Shown here one piece after another: positions 1-9,631 of a stretch of DNA of 64,000 bases (position 1 is its first letter; every line of letters begins with the position of its first letter). The notes below the pieces were generated by a model. It was not told where the DNA came from. It did no database searches and saw only the letters and a program-made list of their open reading frames with translations. The stretch comes from Halomonas elongata (lineage in GTDB: Bacteria > Pseudomonadota > Gammaproteobacteria > Pseudomonadales > Halomonadaceae), in assembly GCF_029081005.1 (NCBI RefSeq), contig NZ_JAJQTQ010000013.1, positions 56,392-120,391 on the forward strand, read 5' to 3'. A program made the position numbers and the translations under genes.

Positions 1-17
1 TCGGCTGAGGAGCGGCG

Positions 18-659
18 ATGTTCTTCGATTCACAGTTCTGGCCCTTTCTGGTGGCGATCACCCTGCTCAGCATCACGCCGGGGGTCGATACCCTGCTGGT
101 GATTCGCAATACCGCTCGGGGCGGGGTGCGCGACGGAGTCCTGACCAGCCTGGCAATCTGCAGCGGCTTGTTCGTGCATGCCGCCGTCTCGGCCCTGGGA
201 ATCTCTCTGATTCTGCTGCAGTCGGCCTGGGCGTTCGGGCTGCTCAAGCTGGCCGGGGCGGCCTACCTGATCTGGCTGGGTATCAACGGCCTGATGGCGG
301 CTCGACGAGGCCAGGGGTTGCCGGTGGCCGGCGTCGAGGCGGAAAGGCATGCGGTGCCCATGTGGCGACCGCTTCGAGAGGGGCTGTTGTCCAATGTCCT
401 CAACCCCAAGACCGTGGTCTTCTACATGGCCTTCCTGCCGCAGTTCATCGCGCCGGGTGACCCGGCGCTCGTCAAGTCGCTGTGGCTGGCCGGCGTTCAC
501 TTCGTCGTCGCCAACCTGTGGCAGATCGGCGTCGTGTTGATGGTGGGCAGCGCCGGGCGCTGGCTGGCCAGCCCGGCTTTCTCTCGCTGGTTGAATGGCC
601 TGACCGGCGGTGTCCTGATCGGCTTCGGCGTCAAGCTCGCCTTGACGAGGAGTCCCTAA
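18..659 (+). CDS. LysE/RhtB family amino-acid exporter
   Basis: A 213-residue, very hydrophobic protein with about six membrane segments and no signal peptide, as in the LysE/RhtB translocators that export amino acids or their analogues across the inner membrane. The family signature is near the N-terminus (SITPGVDTLLVIRNTARGG, about residues 18-36), and a second conserved stretch, NPKTVVFYMAFLPQF, lies at about 129-143. A GAGGAG-type ribosome site precedes the ATG. The substrate cannot be read from sequence. It converges on the lytic transglycosylase gene, with a heptanucleotide array between them. Confidence 0.88.
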   Translation: MFFDSQFWPFLVAITLLSITPGVDTLLVIRNTARGGVRDGVLTSLAICSGLFVHAAVSALGISLILLQSAWAFGLLKLAGAAYLIWLGINGLMAARRGQGLPVAGVEAERHAVPMWRPLREGLLSNVLNPKTVVFYMAFLPQFIAPGDPALVKSLWLAGVHFVVANLWQIGVVLMVGSAGRWLASPAFSRWLNGLTGGVLIGFGVKLALTRSP

Positions 660-666
660 GTACCAT

Positions 667-800
667 GAGCTACGAGCTACGAGCTACGAGCTACGAGCTA
701 CGAGCTACGAGCTGCGCGGTGCTAACATACTGCTCGCCTCTCGCCTCTCGCCTCTCGCCTCTCGCCTCTCGCCTCTCGCCTCTCGCCTCTCGCCTCTCGC
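667..800. repeat. Heptanucleotide tandem arrays (GAGCTAC x6; CTCGCCT x9)
   Basis: Two 7-bp tandem arrays fill the gap between convergent genes. GAGCTAC is repeated six times without error (667-708) with a decayed seventh copy. After about 24 bp, CTCGCCT is repeated nine times (733-795) and ends a few bases before the lytic transglycosylase stop codon. Read on opposite strands the units (TACGAGC and AGGCGAG) are variants of one CGAG-containing heptamer. The same heptamer family recurs at 50895-50936. Confidence 0.95.
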
Positions 801-2747
801 TCAATTCCTCGCCTGCAGCGATCCGTCGTACCGTCCCTGTCGCTCTGCGGGGGTGAGCAGGGCCACGCCTCGCGTGTCTCCACCCTGGGCGAGGCTTTCG
901 AAGATCACTCGGTATGTCATCACGGCCTGTACGTAATGCCGGGTTTCGCGGAAGGGAATGCTTTCGACGAAGAGATCGAAGGCCCTGGGGGCGTCGCGCA
1001 GCCAGCGGTCGACACGATGCGGGCCGGCGTTGTAGGCCGCGGCGGCAGCCAGGCGATTGCCGCGGTAACGGTCGAGCATCTCGTCGATGTAGGCGCTGCC
1101 CAGGCGGATGTTGAGCGCCGGGTCGAGGACGCCGTAGGGCCCCGGATCGGGAAGGCCCAGCTTGCGGCTGACACTGGCCGCGGTGCCCGGCATCAGCTGC
1201 ATCAGGCCCCGGGCACCGACCGGTGACAGTGCCTCGGGGTTGTAGGCGCTCTCGCGGCGGGCGATGCCCATCAATAGATAAGGATCGACGCCGGTGTGCT
1301 GGCCCCAGCGCAAGAACTGTTCGCGATAGGCCTCGGGAAAGCGCCATGGCAGCGCGTCCCACAACTTGGCGGCGATAGTGGTCTGTACAAGACGCGCATG
1401 CCAGCCGCGGTGTTGCGCGTAGTCGGCGAGGGCGCGAGCTTCTTCCGTCGAGGCGCGCGCGGCGGCGGCGTACCATTCGCTGGCGGCCAGCCCGGGTTCG
1501 TCGATGCGCAGCAAGGCTTCGGTGCGGCGTACTGCTGGCCAGTCGGCGACACGTTGACGCAATGCCGGGTCGACCTGGGTCGATGACATGTCGAGGGCGT
1601 AGGGTTGACCCAGGCGATCGGCGGCGGCAAAGCCATAGAAGTCGCGCTCGGTGGCGGCTTTCTTGTAGGCGGAACGTGCCGTGGCGTCATTGCCGAGCTG
1701 TGCATGGGCGCGTCCAAGCCAGTATTGCCAGCGCGCCTTGTCGCGCTGCTCCGGTGCCATTCGGTCGATCCAGCCGATGACGCCATGCCAGTCACGGTCT
1801 TCCAGCGCGACCCGAGTCCTCAGCTCGAGCAATTCGGCATCGGCCAGTCTCGGCATGGTCTCGTCCACCCAGACCTGGTTCTGACGGATATCGCGTACCA
1901 GCGAGTAGAAGGTCAGGTCGTGCTCGATCGAACGTCGATGTGTCTCGTCGATCGACAGATGTGGGGACACCTTGCGCCAGGCTTCCAGTGCCGCCTCGGT
2001 ATCGGCTCGCGTGAAACCGTGCATGGCGGCGGCGAACAGTGCGCCGCTGCCCCGGCAGCCGGGACCGATACAGGTCGGTATCGTGGTGATAGCGGCGTAG
2101 TCGGTCTGCAGACGTGCCATGGCGGCCTTGCCGTCGCCCCAGTCGGGGCCGAGCATGCGGCCCAGGTATTTGGTGAGCCCTGTTTCCCCGTTGCGCCAGG
2201 CCAGCATCATGCGTTCCCAGATTTCCGGGGGACCGATCTCGCCGCGGGCGCGCAGGGTATTGAACAACGGGTCGCAGGCATCCGGCTGTGAGTGGCCTTC
2301 ATGCCACAGTTCTCGTCCACCTTGTGCCGCTGCCGCAGGATCGGTATCGAGCAGGGCGGCATAATAGTGGCATTGGCGCTCGGTGCCATCGGGAACGCCA
2401 TCGGCTACTGCCAGGAGATTATCGTCCCGTCCGGCTTCGCCATAGGCCGAGATGGCCTGGCCACGCATCCAGCCGGCCAATGGCGAATCTCCGTGCGTAT
2501 CGATGAAGTGCAGGACACTGTCGGGGCTGGCCTCGGGAAGGCGTGCCTTGAGGCGGTGATAGTCGACGTAGCCGGCCAGTACATGGTTCTCGATGGCGGC
2601 CTGATCGATGGCATGCCATTTCTGGCTACGTGCCGCCTGAAGCGCATCGTGCATGGCGCGATCATCGGCCGGGGCGGCCATTGGCCACCACAGCAGGGCA
2701 GCGGTCAGCAAGGCTTTCCATGAGGCGAAGGACGGGGACCGGAGCAT
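801..2747 (-). CDS. slt: Soluble lytic murein transglycosylase (Slt70-like)
   Basis: A 648-residue exported peptidoglycan lyase that cleaves the MurNAc-GlcNAc bond to form 1,6-anhydro-muropeptides. Residues 1-27 form a signal peptide (hydrophobic core ALLTAALLWWPMAAPA). A long alpha-superhelical region spans about 30-440. The goose-lysozyme-like SLT domain lies at about 480-610: ARRESAYNP carries the predicted catalytic Glu near residue 499, followed by GLMQLMPGTA and AAAYNAGP. Length matches the Slt70 family. The stop codon lies beside a heptanucleotide array, so changes in repeat number there would not alter the protein. Confidence 0.93.
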   Translation of the reverse strand: MLRSPSFASWKALLTAALLWWPMAAPADDRAMHDALQAARSQKWHAIDQAAIENHVLAGYVDYHRLKARLPEASPDSVLHFIDTHGDSPLAGWMRGQAISAYGEAGRDDNLLAVADGVPDGTERQCHYYAALLDTDPAAAAQGGRELWHEGHSQPDACDPLFNTLRARGEIGPPEIWERMMLAWRNGETGLTKYLGRMLGPDWGDGKAAMARLQTDYAAITTIPTCIGPGCRGSGALFAAAMHGFTRADTEAALEAWRKVSPHLSIDETHRRSIEHDLTFYSLVRDIRQNQVWVDETMPRLADAELLELRTRVALEDRDWHGVIGWIDRMAPEQRDKARWQYWLGRAHAQLGNDATARSAYKKAATERDFYGFAAADRLGQPYALDMSSTQVDPALRQRVADWPAVRRTEALLRIDEPGLAASEWYAAAARASTEEARALADYAQHRGWHARLVQTTIAAKLWDALPWRFPEAYREQFLRWGQHTGVDPYLLMGIARRESAYNPEALSPVGARGLMQLMPGTAASVSRKLGLPDPGPYGVLDPALNIRLGSAYIDEMLDRYRGNRLAAAAAYNAGPHRVDRWLRDAPRAFDLFVESIPFRETRHYVQAVMTYRVIFESLAQGGDTRGVALLTPAERQGRYDGSLQARN

Positions 2748-2896
2748 CGGGATATCTCGTTGGTTCGCCGGCGTGAGCCGTGGGTGAATGACGCGAATAG
2801 TGTTTCCCTATGTCGATGTCGTCGGACAAGACCGAGGCATCCCGTTGAGGATATCCTATCGTCAGGCAGTGCGCTGCGTTTCCTCAGGAGATCATG

Positions 2897-3226
2897 ATGG
2901 CTCGATTCAATGGATTGGCGCTGTTCCAGCGACTGAAGCACCGTTCCCGGGCCCTGGGGCGGATGCGTCGTGCCTTGCGTCTGTTCGTCCCGATGCTAAT
3001 CGACGTGGCACGTGGCCGCTACCGCCCCGTGCCCTGGTCGGCGATGGGGTGGATGCTGCTGGCGCTGGTCTATCTGCTGTCACCGCTGGACCTGATTCCC
3101 GATGTCCTGATGCTGATTGGCCTGGTCGACGACGTGGTCGTGGTCGGCTGGCTGCTGACGCGCGTCGATCATTCCCTGGAGGCATATCGCCGCTGGAAGG
3201 AGGATGATGGAGGCACCATATCCTGA
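2897..3226 (+). CDS. DUF1232 / YkvA-like small membrane protein
   Basis: About 109 residues with a basic N-terminal half, then the DUF1232 core: a hydrophobic hairpin with LVYLLSPLDLIPDV (about residues 57-70) and a second segment with GLVDDVVVVGWLL. The SPLDLIPD motif defines the family; its function is unknown, although YkvA-type domains are membrane-linked. Two adjacent ATGs exist at 2894 and 2897. The AGGAG at 2886-2890 is better spaced for the second, so that start is chosen. It is transcribed divergently from the lytic transglycosylase across a 150-bp gap with no clear promoter. Confidence 0.82.
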   Translation: MARFNGLALFQRLKHRSRALGRMRRALRLFVPMLIDVARGRYRPVPWSAMGWMLLALVYLLSPLDLIPDVLMLIGLVDDVVVVGWLLTRVDHSLEAYRRWKEDDGGTIS

Positions 3227-3300
3227 TGGCCCTTCGGGGCGGTGGAAGGCGGTCGCTAGCAGGCGATCGTTGGCAAGAAGGCCAGGATGCGCTAGGTTTG

Positions 3301-3316
3301 AATCAAACGTTTGATT
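3301..3316. promoter_or_regulatory. Perfect 16-bp palindrome upstream of thioesterase pair
   Basis: AATCAAACGTTTGATT is a perfect palindrome ending 14 bases before the first thioesterase ATG. Its CAAACG/CGTTTG core resembles operators of TetR-type fatty-acid regulators such as PsrA; that link is inference. Its position suggests repression of the thioesterase pair near the transcription start. Confidence 0.5.
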
Positions 3317-3330
3317 AATGCAGGCCATCC

Positions 3331-3825
3331 ATGTCGTTCCCGACTCCTGATGCCGCCGACTGGCGGCGCGCCATCACCCGCTTCGTCACGGTGATTCCTC
3401 ATACCCGAGGACTCGGCCTGACGGTGCTCGAGGCTGGCCCCGAACGGGTGTTGCTGCGTTTGCCCTGGGATGACGACCTGCTCGGTGACACGGCGCGTGG
3501 GCTGCTGCATGGCGGCGTGGCGACCATGTTGCTGGACACGGCCTGTGGCTCGGCGGTCCTGCCGGCATTGCCCGAACCGGAGGTGTGTCCGACGCTCGAC
3601 CTGCGCGTCGATCACTATCGCCCCGGCGTGACGGGGCAGGCCTTGTATATCGAAGCCCGAGTGGTATCGGTCACGGCCTCGGTGGTGTTCACCGAGGGTC
3701 GGCTATGGCAGGACGCCGAACGGCCGGTGGCACGGGGCGTTGCCAATTTCATGCGTCTCGGAGCGCGCAATACGCCAACGGGATTCAAGCAAGCCCTGTT
3801 CGCGGTGGAGGACGATAATGACTGA
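3331..3825 (+). CDS. PaaI-family hotdog thioesterase
   Basis: A 164-residue single hotdog-fold protein of the PaaI/YdiI acyl-CoA thioesterase group. The signature HGGVATMLLDTACGSAV lies at about residues 60-76, after a strand pair with RVLLRLPWDDDLLGD, and DLRVDHYRPG follows at about 90-99. The acyl-CoA substrate is not determinable. The gene overlaps the next thioesterase by 8 bp (ATGACTGA), so the two are probably translationally coupled. The palindrome at 3301-3316 sits just upstream. Confidence 0.85.
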   Translation: MSFPTPDAADWRRAITRFVTVIPHTRGLGLTVLEAGPERVLLRLPWDDDLLGDTARGLLHGGVATMLLDTACGSAVLPALPEPEVCPTLDLRVDHYRPGVTGQALYIEARVVSVTASVVFTEGRLWQDAERPVARGVANFMRLGARNTPTGFKQALFAVEDDND

Positions 3826-4288
3826 GGCCTTCCATGATATCGAATGGCTGGCGCGTACTCGGCAGCGGGGTGATGTATCGGCCTGGCTGGCGCGGATTCC
3901 CTATGCTCGCCGGATAGGCGTGTCGGTCGAGACGGCACCGGATGGCGATGGCCTGTTGTTCCGATTGGCGCCGCGCGAGGACAACATCGGTAACGTGCTG
4001 TTGCCGGCCCTGCATGGTGGCGTGGTGGCGGCCTTCATGGAAACCGCCGCGACCCTGGACCTGATGCTGGCCGCGCGTGAGCCGCGTCTGCCGCGGGTCG
4101 TCGACGTCTCCATCGATTATCTGCGCACGGTCAGGGTCATGCCGACGCTGGCGCGCTGTGAGCTGCTTCGCGAGGGACGGCGCATGGCCAATGTGCGGGT
4201 CCGGGCCTGGCAGGATGACGAAGGAGCGCCGGTGGCGACCGCGCGGCTGCATTTCGCGTTGGGCGGGGTGACGACGCAAGACGCTTGA
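3818..4288 (+). CDS. Second PaaI-family hotdog thioesterase
   Basis: A 156-residue hotdog protein paralogous to the gene before it. [18 protein letters not shown] (about 61-78) is the HGG signature, and [12 protein letters not shown] (about 95-106) is the following strand. The ATG at 3818 overlaps the upstream stop codon, so this start is preferred to a longer in-frame extension inside the neighbour. Hotdog domains usually act as dimers or tetramers, so a heteromeric enzyme is possible, but nothing in the sequence proves it. The stop codon at 4286-4288 lies inside the -35 element of the htpG heat-shock promoter. Confidence 0.83.
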   Translation: MTEAFHDIEWLARTRQRGDVSAWLARIPYARRIGVSVETAPDGDGLLFRLAPREDNIGNVLLPALHGGVVAAFMETAATLDLMLAAREPRLPRVVDVSIDYLRTVRVMPTLARCELLREGRRMANVRVRAWQDDEGAPVATARLHFALGGVTTQDA

Positions 4289-4311
4289 AAAATGCGTGGC
4301 GAGCCCCATAT
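4284..4311 (+). promoter_or_regulatory. Sigma-32 (RpoH) heat-shock promoter of htpG
   Basis: CTTGAAA (4284-4290), a 13-bp spacer, then CCCCATAT (4304-4311) matches the sigma-32 consensus (CTTGAAA, 11-16 bp, CCCCATNT) with no mismatch. Transcription should start near 4318, giving a leader of about 65 bases before the htpG ATG. The -35 element overlaps the TGA stop codon of the upstream thioesterase gene. Confidence 0.9.
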
Positions 4312-4383
4312 CGACGACAGTTATCCACTGGTGGCCGTTGCCACCGCCACCGCTGTCACGTCGAGAAAGGGGTCCGAGATAAG

Positions 4384-6288
4384 ATGACCACTGCCACCCA
4401 TGAGGAAACGCTTGGCTTCCAGACTGAAGTCAAGCAACTGTTGCACCTGATGATTCACTCCCTGTATTCCAACAGGGAGATATTCCTGCGTGAGCTGATC
4501 TCCAACGCCGCCGATGCCTGCGACAAGCTGCGCTACGAGGCGTTGGACAATGACGCCATCTATGAAGGCGACAGCGAGCTGCGCATCGAGATCGAGCATG
4601 ACCGGGATGCCGGCACGGTCACGCTGCGTGACAACGGCATCGGCATGAGCCGCGACGAGGTGATCGAGAATCTCGGCACCATCGCGCGTAGCGGCACCTC
4701 CGAGTTTCTCAAGCAGCTGTCCGGTGAGCAGCAGAAGGATGCCAAGCTGATCGGCCAGTTCGGCGTCGGTTTCTATTCCGGCTTCATCGTCGCCGATGAC
4801 ATCACGGTACGAACCCGCAAGGCAGGCACCGACGCGAGCGATGGCGTCGAGTGGCGTTCCCGGGGCGAGGGTGAATTCAGCGTGGCGGATATCGAGCTCG
4901 AGCGCCACGGTACCGAGATCGTCCTGCACCTCAAGGAGGATGCTCGGGAATTCGCCGACGACTTCCGTCTCCAGAGCCTGGTGCGCAAGTATTCCGACCA
5001 TATCGATGTGCCGGTGCGCATGCCCAAGGTCGAGAAGGCCCGTGATGAGGAAGGCAACGAGATCGAGGGCAGCGAGACCACGACCTGGGAGACCGTCAAC
5101 GAGGCCACGGCACTCTGGGTCCGGCCCAAGGCGGAGATCGATGATGACGAGTACAAGGCCTTCTACAAGCATGTGGCCCATGATTTTTCCGATCCCCTGA
5201 CCTGGAGCCACAACAAGGTCGAGGGCAAGCTCGAGTACACCAGCCTGCTATACGTACCGGGTCGCGCGCCTTTCGACCTGTACGAGCGCGATGGTGCCCG
5301 GGGCGTGAAGCTCTATGTGCAGCGCGTCTTCATCATGGACGATGCCGAGCAGTTCCTGCCGCTCTATCTGCGCTTCATCAAGGGGGTGCTGGATACGCGC
5401 GACCTGTCGCTCAACGTTTCCCGCGAGCTTCTGCAGCAGGATCCGCAGGTCGACAAGATCAAGTCGGCGCTGACCAAGCGTTCCCTGGACATGCTCAAGA
5501 AGCTGGCCAAGGATGACGAGGCCTACCAGACGTTCTGGAACACCTTCGGCAGCGTGCTCAAGGAAGGCCCGGCGGAGGATCATGCCAATCGCGAGAAGAT
5601 CGCCGGCCTGCTGCGTTTCTCCACCACCCATACCGACAGCGCCACTCAGGACCAGTCACTGGCCGATTACGTTGGGCGCATGAAGGATGGGCAGGAGAAG
5701 ATCTACTACATCGTCGCCGATGGTTTCAACGCGACGAAGAACAGCCCGCACCTGGAGATCTTCCGCAAGAAGGGCGTCGAGGTCCTGCTGCTCCACGACC
5801 GTATCGACGAGTGGCTGATGAGCCATCTCACCGAGTTCGAGGGCAAGTCCTTTGCCGACGTGGCAAAGGGGAATCTCGATCTCGGCGAGGTCGAGGACGA
5901 GGACGAGAAGAAGGCCCAGGAAGAGACCGCCAAGGCCAAGGAAGACCTGGTCAAGCGTGTCAAGGATGCCCTGGGCGAGGAGGTCCAGGAGGTCAAGGTG
6001 ACCCATCGCCTGACCGACTCCCCGGCCTGCGTGGTGTTGCCCGAGCATGAGATGGGCTATCAGATGCGCCGCATCATGGAAGCTGCCGGCCAGCCGATGC
6101 CCGAGGTCAAGCCGATCCTCGAGCTCAATCCCGAGCATGCCCTGGTGACGCGTCTGGAAGGCGCCGATGACTCGGCCTTCGGTGACCTGGCGCGGATCCT
6201 GCTCGATCAGGCGATCATCGCCGAGGGAGGACATCTCGATGACCCGGCAGCTTACGTCAAGCGACTCAATGCGTTGCTGAGTGCTTGA
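4384..6288 (+). CDS. htpG: Molecular chaperone HtpG (bacterial Hsp90)
   Basis: A 634-residue ATP-dependent cytosolic chaperone. The N-terminal GHKL ATPase domain shows [19 protein letters not shown] (about 24-42), [11 protein letters not shown] and [11 protein letters not shown]. The middle domain contains [20 protein letters not shown] and [12 protein letters not shown]. The C-terminal dimerisation domain has a charged linker rich in E and K (about 500-530). The ATG at 4384 starts with [20 protein letters not shown], the normal family N-terminus; the frame stays open further upstream but lacks homology there. A perfect sigma-32 promoter lies 73 bp upstream. Confidence 0.97.
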   Translation: MTTATHEETLGFQTEVKQLLHLMIHSLYSNREIFLRELISNAADACDKLRYEALDNDAIYEGDSELRIEIEHDRDAGTVTLRDNGIGMSRDEVIENLGTIARSGTSEFLKQLSGEQQKDAKLIGQFGVGFYSGFIVADDITVRTRKAGTDASDGVEWRSRGEGEFSVADIELERHGTEIVLHLKEDAREFADDFRLQSLVRKYSDHIDVPVRMPKVEKARDEEGNEIEGSETTTWETVNEATALWVRPKAEIDDDEYKAFYKHVAHDFSDPLTWSHNKVEGKLEYTSLLYVPGRAPFDLYERDGARGVKLYVQRVFIMDDAEQFLPLYLRFIKGVLDTRDLSLNVSRELLQQDPQVDKIKSALTKRSLDMLKKLAKDDEAYQTFWNTFGSVLKEGPAEDHANREKIAGLLRFSTTHTDSATQDQSLADYVGRMKDGQEKIYYIVADGFNATKNSPHLEIFRKKGVEVLLLHDRIDEWLMSHLTEFEGKSFADVAKGNLDLGEVEDEDEKKAQEETAKAKEDLVKRVKDALGEEVQEVKVTHRLTDSPACVVLPEHEMGYQMRRIMEAAGQPMPEVKPILELNPEHALVTRLEGADDSAFGDLARILLDQAIIAEGGHLDDPAAYVKRLNALLSA

Positions 6289-6323
6289 CGTCGACGTCAG
6301 GTCGAAAAAATCCACGGTAACAT

Positions 6324-6347
6324 GCGACCCCGTCTCGACGGGGTCGC
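6324..6347. other. GC-rich hairpin after htpG
   Basis: GCGACCCCGTC and GACGGGGTCGC form an 11-bp perfect inverted repeat, about 36 bp after the htpG stop codon. No T-run follows on the plus strand, so it is not a standard intrinsic terminator. It may protect the htpG mRNA 3' end or act with Rho. Confidence 0.5.
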
Positions 6348-6497
6348 GTCGTGTCTGGGCGGCGGTTCGAGCGGTCGTTCGGGGACGTCGCCGACGATGG
6401 CATCGGCGTCATTCGCCTTGAGAAAGGTTTCCATCTCAGGTAAAGATAGCCGGTTCGAGTCGTGAATAACGATAAACCTGAAAAGGGGAGATCCAAC

Positions 6498-8069
6498 GTG
6501 AAGATTGGTGCGCCCAAGGAGTGCGCAGAAGGGGAAGCGCGTGTCGCGTTGACCCCGGATAGCGCCCAGCATCTCCAGAAGCTTGGACACGAATGCTTGG
6601 TGGAAGCCGGTGCCGGCAAGGCAGCCGGATTCGACGATACGGCTTATCGCGAGGCCGGCGTCGAGGTGATCGAAGGCGCCGAGGCGCTGTGGGAGGCGGC
6701 GGATGTCGTCATCAAGGTGCGTGAGCCTTCCGAAGCGGAAGCCGGCCGCCTGACGCAAGACAAGACGCTGATTTCCTTCTTCTGGCCGGCCCAGAACGAG
6801 GATCTGCTGGAGCGCTGTCGTGCGACCGGTGCCAGCGTCATCGCCATGGACATGGTGCCGCGTATTTCCCGGGCCCAGAAGATGGATGCCCTGTCCTCCA
6901 CTGCCAATATCGCCGGTTATCGAGCAGTGATCGAGGCGGGCAATCAGTTCGGGCGTTTCTTTACCGGCCAGGTGACTGCCGCGGGCAAGGTACCGCCGGC
7001 CAAGGTGCTGGTGGTCGGCGCCGGCGTGGCGGGGCTTGCGGCCATCGGTACCGCCACCAGCCTGGGGGCGGTGGTACGCGCCTTCGACGTGCGGCCCGAA
7101 GTGGCCGAGCAGATCGAGTCGATGGGCGCCGAGTTCCTGTTCCTCGACTTCGATGATGCCGAGGACGGCTCGGAAAGCGGTGGCTATGCCAAGCCTTCCA
7201 GCCCCGAGTTCCGCGAGAAGCAGCTGGCGCTGTTCCGCGAGCAGGCCCCGGACGTGGATATCGTCATCACCACGGCCCTGATCCCGGGCAAGCCGGCACC
7301 GAAGCTGTGGCTGGACGATATGGTCAAGGCCATGAAGCCGGGCTCCGTGATCGTCGACCTTGCTGCCGAGCGGGGCGGCAACTGCGATCTCACCGAGCCC
7401 GATCAGCGCATCGTGACGGACAACGGCGTGGTCATCGTCGGTTACACCGACTTCCCGTCGCGGATGGCGACGCAGGCCTCGCTGCTTTATGCCACCAACG
7501 TCCGCCACATGATCACCGACCTCACGCCGGAGAAGGATGGCCAGCTCCATCACGACATGGAGGATGATGTCATCCGTGGCTCCACGGTGGCTCATGCGGG
7601 CGAGATCACCTTCCCGCCGCCGCCGCCCAAGGTGCAGGCTATCGGGGCGGCCAAGCCGAAGCCCAAGGAGAAGGAGCCGACGCCGGAGGAGAAGAAGGCT
7701 GCCGAGCATGCTGCCTTCGTCACACAGACCAAGCGCCAGGTGGGCATGCTGGCCGTCGGCGGTGCGCTGATGCTGCTGCTCGGCCAGGTGGCGCCGGCCT
7801 CCTTCATGCAGCACTTCATCGTCTTCGTGCTGGCCTGCTTCGTCGGCTTCCAGGTCATCTGGGGGGTGAGCCATTCCCTGCATACCCCGTTGATGGCGGT
7901 GACCAACGCGATTTCCGGCATCATCGTGCTGGGGGCGATACTGCAGATCGGCTCGGGCAGCTTCCTGGTGGGGCTGCTGGCGGCGATCTCGGTACTGATC
8001 GCGACCATCAATATCGTGGGTGGCTTCCTGGTGACACGCCGGATGCTGGCCATGTTCCAGAAGTCCTGA
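6498..8069 (+). CDS. pntA: NAD(P) transhydrogenase subunit alpha (proton-translocating)
   Basis: A 523-residue subunit of the membrane transhydrogenase, which couples proton entry to hydride transfer from NADH to NADP+. The N-terminal alanine-dehydrogenase-like domain binds NAD(H); [20 protein letters not shown] at about 170 is the nucleotide-binding loop. A Pro/Lys/Glu-rich linker (about 375-405) leads to four C-terminal membrane helices. The start is the GTG at 6498 (VKIGAPKE), eight bases after AGGGGAG and matching the family N-terminus. An upstream in-frame GTG at 6462 would add 12 atypical residues. pntB follows 16 bp downstream. Confidence 0.95.
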   Translation: MKIGAPKECAEGEARVALTPDSAQHLQKLGHECLVEAGAGKAAGFDDTAYREAGVEVIEGAEALWEAADVVIKVREPSEAEAGRLTQDKTLISFFWPAQNEDLLERCRATGASVIAMDMVPRISRAQKMDALSSTANIAGYRAVIEAGNQFGRFFTGQVTAAGKVPPAKVLVVGAGVAGLAAIGTATSLGAVVRAFDVRPEVAEQIESMGAEFLFLDFDDAEDGSESGGYAKPSSPEFREKQLALFREQAPDVDIVITTALIPGKPAPKLWLDDMVKAMKPGSVIVDLAAERGGNCDLTEPDQRIVTDNGVVIVGYTDFPSRMATQASLLYATNVRHMITDLTPEKDGQLHHDMEDDVIRGSTVAHAGEITFPPPPPKVQAIGAAKPKPKEKEPTPEEKKAAEHAAFVTQTKRQVGMLAVGGALMLLLGQVAPASFMQHFIVFVLACFVGFQVIWGVSHSLHTPLMAVTNAISGIIVLGAILQIGSGSFLVGLLAAISVLIATINIVGGFLVTRRMLAMFQKS

Positions 8070-8085
8070 ACCGCGGGGAGACACT

Positions 8086-9519
8086 ATGTTGAGTCAAGGA
8101 TTCGTGTCCGCCGCGGCGATCGCGGCGAGTGTATTGTTCATCCTCTCTCTCGGGGGGCTGAGCAACCAGGAAAAGGCCAAGCGTGCGGTGTGGTACGGCA
8201 TTGTCGGCATGGCCGTGGCCGTGGTGTTCACCGCCTTCGGGCCGGGGATCGGCGGTTACTGGTGGATGGTGCCGATGATGATCATCGGGGCTGTGGCCGG
8301 CGTCTATCTGGCGAAAAAGGTCGACATGACCGAGATGCCGCAACTGGTGGCGGCGTTGCACAGCTTCGTCGGCCTGGCGGCGGTATTCGTCGGCTTCAAT
8401 GCCGACCTGGAGCGCCGTCGTGTACTGGCCGCCGAGGGCGGCAGCGAGGGCTTCTCGGCCTTCGCCGCCCTGGTTGCCGAAAAGACGCCGGCGGAGCTCA
8501 CCTTCCTGCAGATCGAAGTGGTGCTGGGGGTGTTCATCGGTGCGGTGACCTTCACCGGTTCGGTGATCGCCTTCGGCAAGCTGGCCGGCAAGGTCGACGG
8601 CAAGCCCCGCCAGTTGCCGGGCGGCCATCTGCTCAATGCCGGTGCGGCGGTGCTGTCACTGCTGCTGGCCATTCTCTACCTGAATGGCGCCGGCTTCTGG
8701 ACGCTGTTGCTGCTGGCGGTATTGGCCTTGTTCATCGGCTACCACCTGATCATGGGCATCGGCGGCGCCGACATGCCGGTGGTGGTGTCGATGCTCAACA
8801 GCTACTCCGGCTGGGCGGCGGCGGCCATCGGCTTTACGCTCTCCAATGACCTGCTGATCGTCACCGGTGCCCTGGTGGGTTCTTCGGGTGCCATCCTCTC
8901 CTACATCATGTGCAAGGCGATGAACCGCAACTTCATCAACGTGATTCTGGGAGGCTTCGGCGGTAGTCAGGGACCGGCTGCCGAGATCGAGGGCGAGCAG
9001 GTCGCCATCGACACGAGCGGTGTGGCAAGCGCCCTGAACGACGCCGACAGCGTGGTCATCGTGCCGGGCTACGGCATGGCGGTGGCCCAGGCGCAGAATG
9101 CGGTGAGCGAGCTGACTCGCAAGCTGCGCAGCGCCGGCAAGAACGTGCGCTTCGGGATCCACCCGGTCGCCGGCCGTCTACCCGGGCACATGAACGTGCT
9201 GCTGGCCGAGGCCAAGGTGCCCTATGACATCGTGCTGGAGATGGACGAGATCAACGACGACTTCGCCGAGACCGACGTGGTGATCGTCATCGGCTCCAAC
9301 GATATCGTCAATCCGGCCGCCCAGGAGGATCCCAACAGCCCCATCGCCGGCATGCCGGTGCTGCGGGTCTGGGAATCCAAGCAGGTCTTCGTCTGCAAGC
9401 GTGGTCAGGGTACCGGTTACTCCGGTATCGAGAACCCGTTGTTCTTCAAGGAGAATACACGCATGCTCTATGGCGATGCCCGCTCGAGCATCGATACCCT
9501 GGTACCGATGATCGACTGA
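8086..9519 (+). CDS. pntB: NAD(P) transhydrogenase subunit beta
   Basis: A 477-residue partner of PntA. About eight to nine membrane helices (residues 1-260) form the proton channel, including [20 protein letters not shown], the strongly conserved helix. The C-terminal NADP(H)-binding domain (about 300-477) has [14 protein letters not shown] and [24 protein letters not shown] precedes the ATG. In a salt-tolerant heterotroph this enzyme supplies NADPH for biosynthesis, including PHA synthesis; that is inference. A strong terminator ends the operon. Confidence 0.96.
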   Translation: MLSQGFVSAAAIAASVLFILSLGGLSNQEKAKRAVWYGIVGMAVAVVFTAFGPGIGGYWWMVPMMIIGAVAGVYLAKKVDMTEMPQLVAALHSFVGLAAVFVGFNADLERRRVLAAEGGSEGFSAFAALVAEKTPAELTFLQIEVVLGVFIGAVTFTGSVIAFGKLAGKVDGKPRQLPGGHLLNAGAAVLSLLLAILYLNGAGFWTLLLLAVLALFIGYHLIMGIGGADMPVVVSMLNSYSGWAAAAIGFTLSNDLLIVTGALVGSSGAILSYIMCKAMNRNFINVILGGFGGSQGPAAEIEGEQVAIDTSGVASALNDADSVVIVPGYGMAVAQAQNAVSELTRKLRSAGKNVRFGIHPVAGRLPGHMNVLLAEAKVPYDIVLEMDEINDDFAETDVVIVIGSNDIVNPAAQEDPNSPIAGMPVLRVWESKQVFVCKRGQGTGYSGIENPLFFKENTRMLYGDARSSIDTLVPMID

Positions 9520-9568
9520 TCGACTGATCGGCCCAGCGGACCGTTCCGCGGCCCGCTCGCCCTTCACG

Positions 9569-9592
9569 ACGCCCCCTAACGGGGGCGTTTTT
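9569..9592 (+). terminator. Intrinsic terminator of pntAB
   Basis: ACGCCCCC, loop TAAC, GGGGGCGT, then a five-T run (9588-9592), 50 bp after the pntB stop codon and before gpsA. Confidence 0.92.
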
Positions 9593-9631
9593 CGTTACAA
9601 TCGCCGGACCACTTACAGTCCCGGGGCGACT

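Noticed and set aside
667..800. Repeat arrays considered as CRISPR
   Set aside because: Units are 7 bp with no spacers, and no cas genes are present.
6324..6347. Hairpin after htpG as an intrinsic terminator
   Set aside because: Strong stem but no T-run on the plus strand; listed only as a hairpin.
6297..8084. Very long minus-strand open frame (about 595 codons) opposite pntA, and similar ones opposite pntB, gudD/aldehyde dehydrogenase and dctM/gci
   Set aside because: They mirror strongly coding genes in GC-rich DNA, have low-complexity His/Gln/Arg/Gly-rich translations, no family motifs and no ribosome sites.
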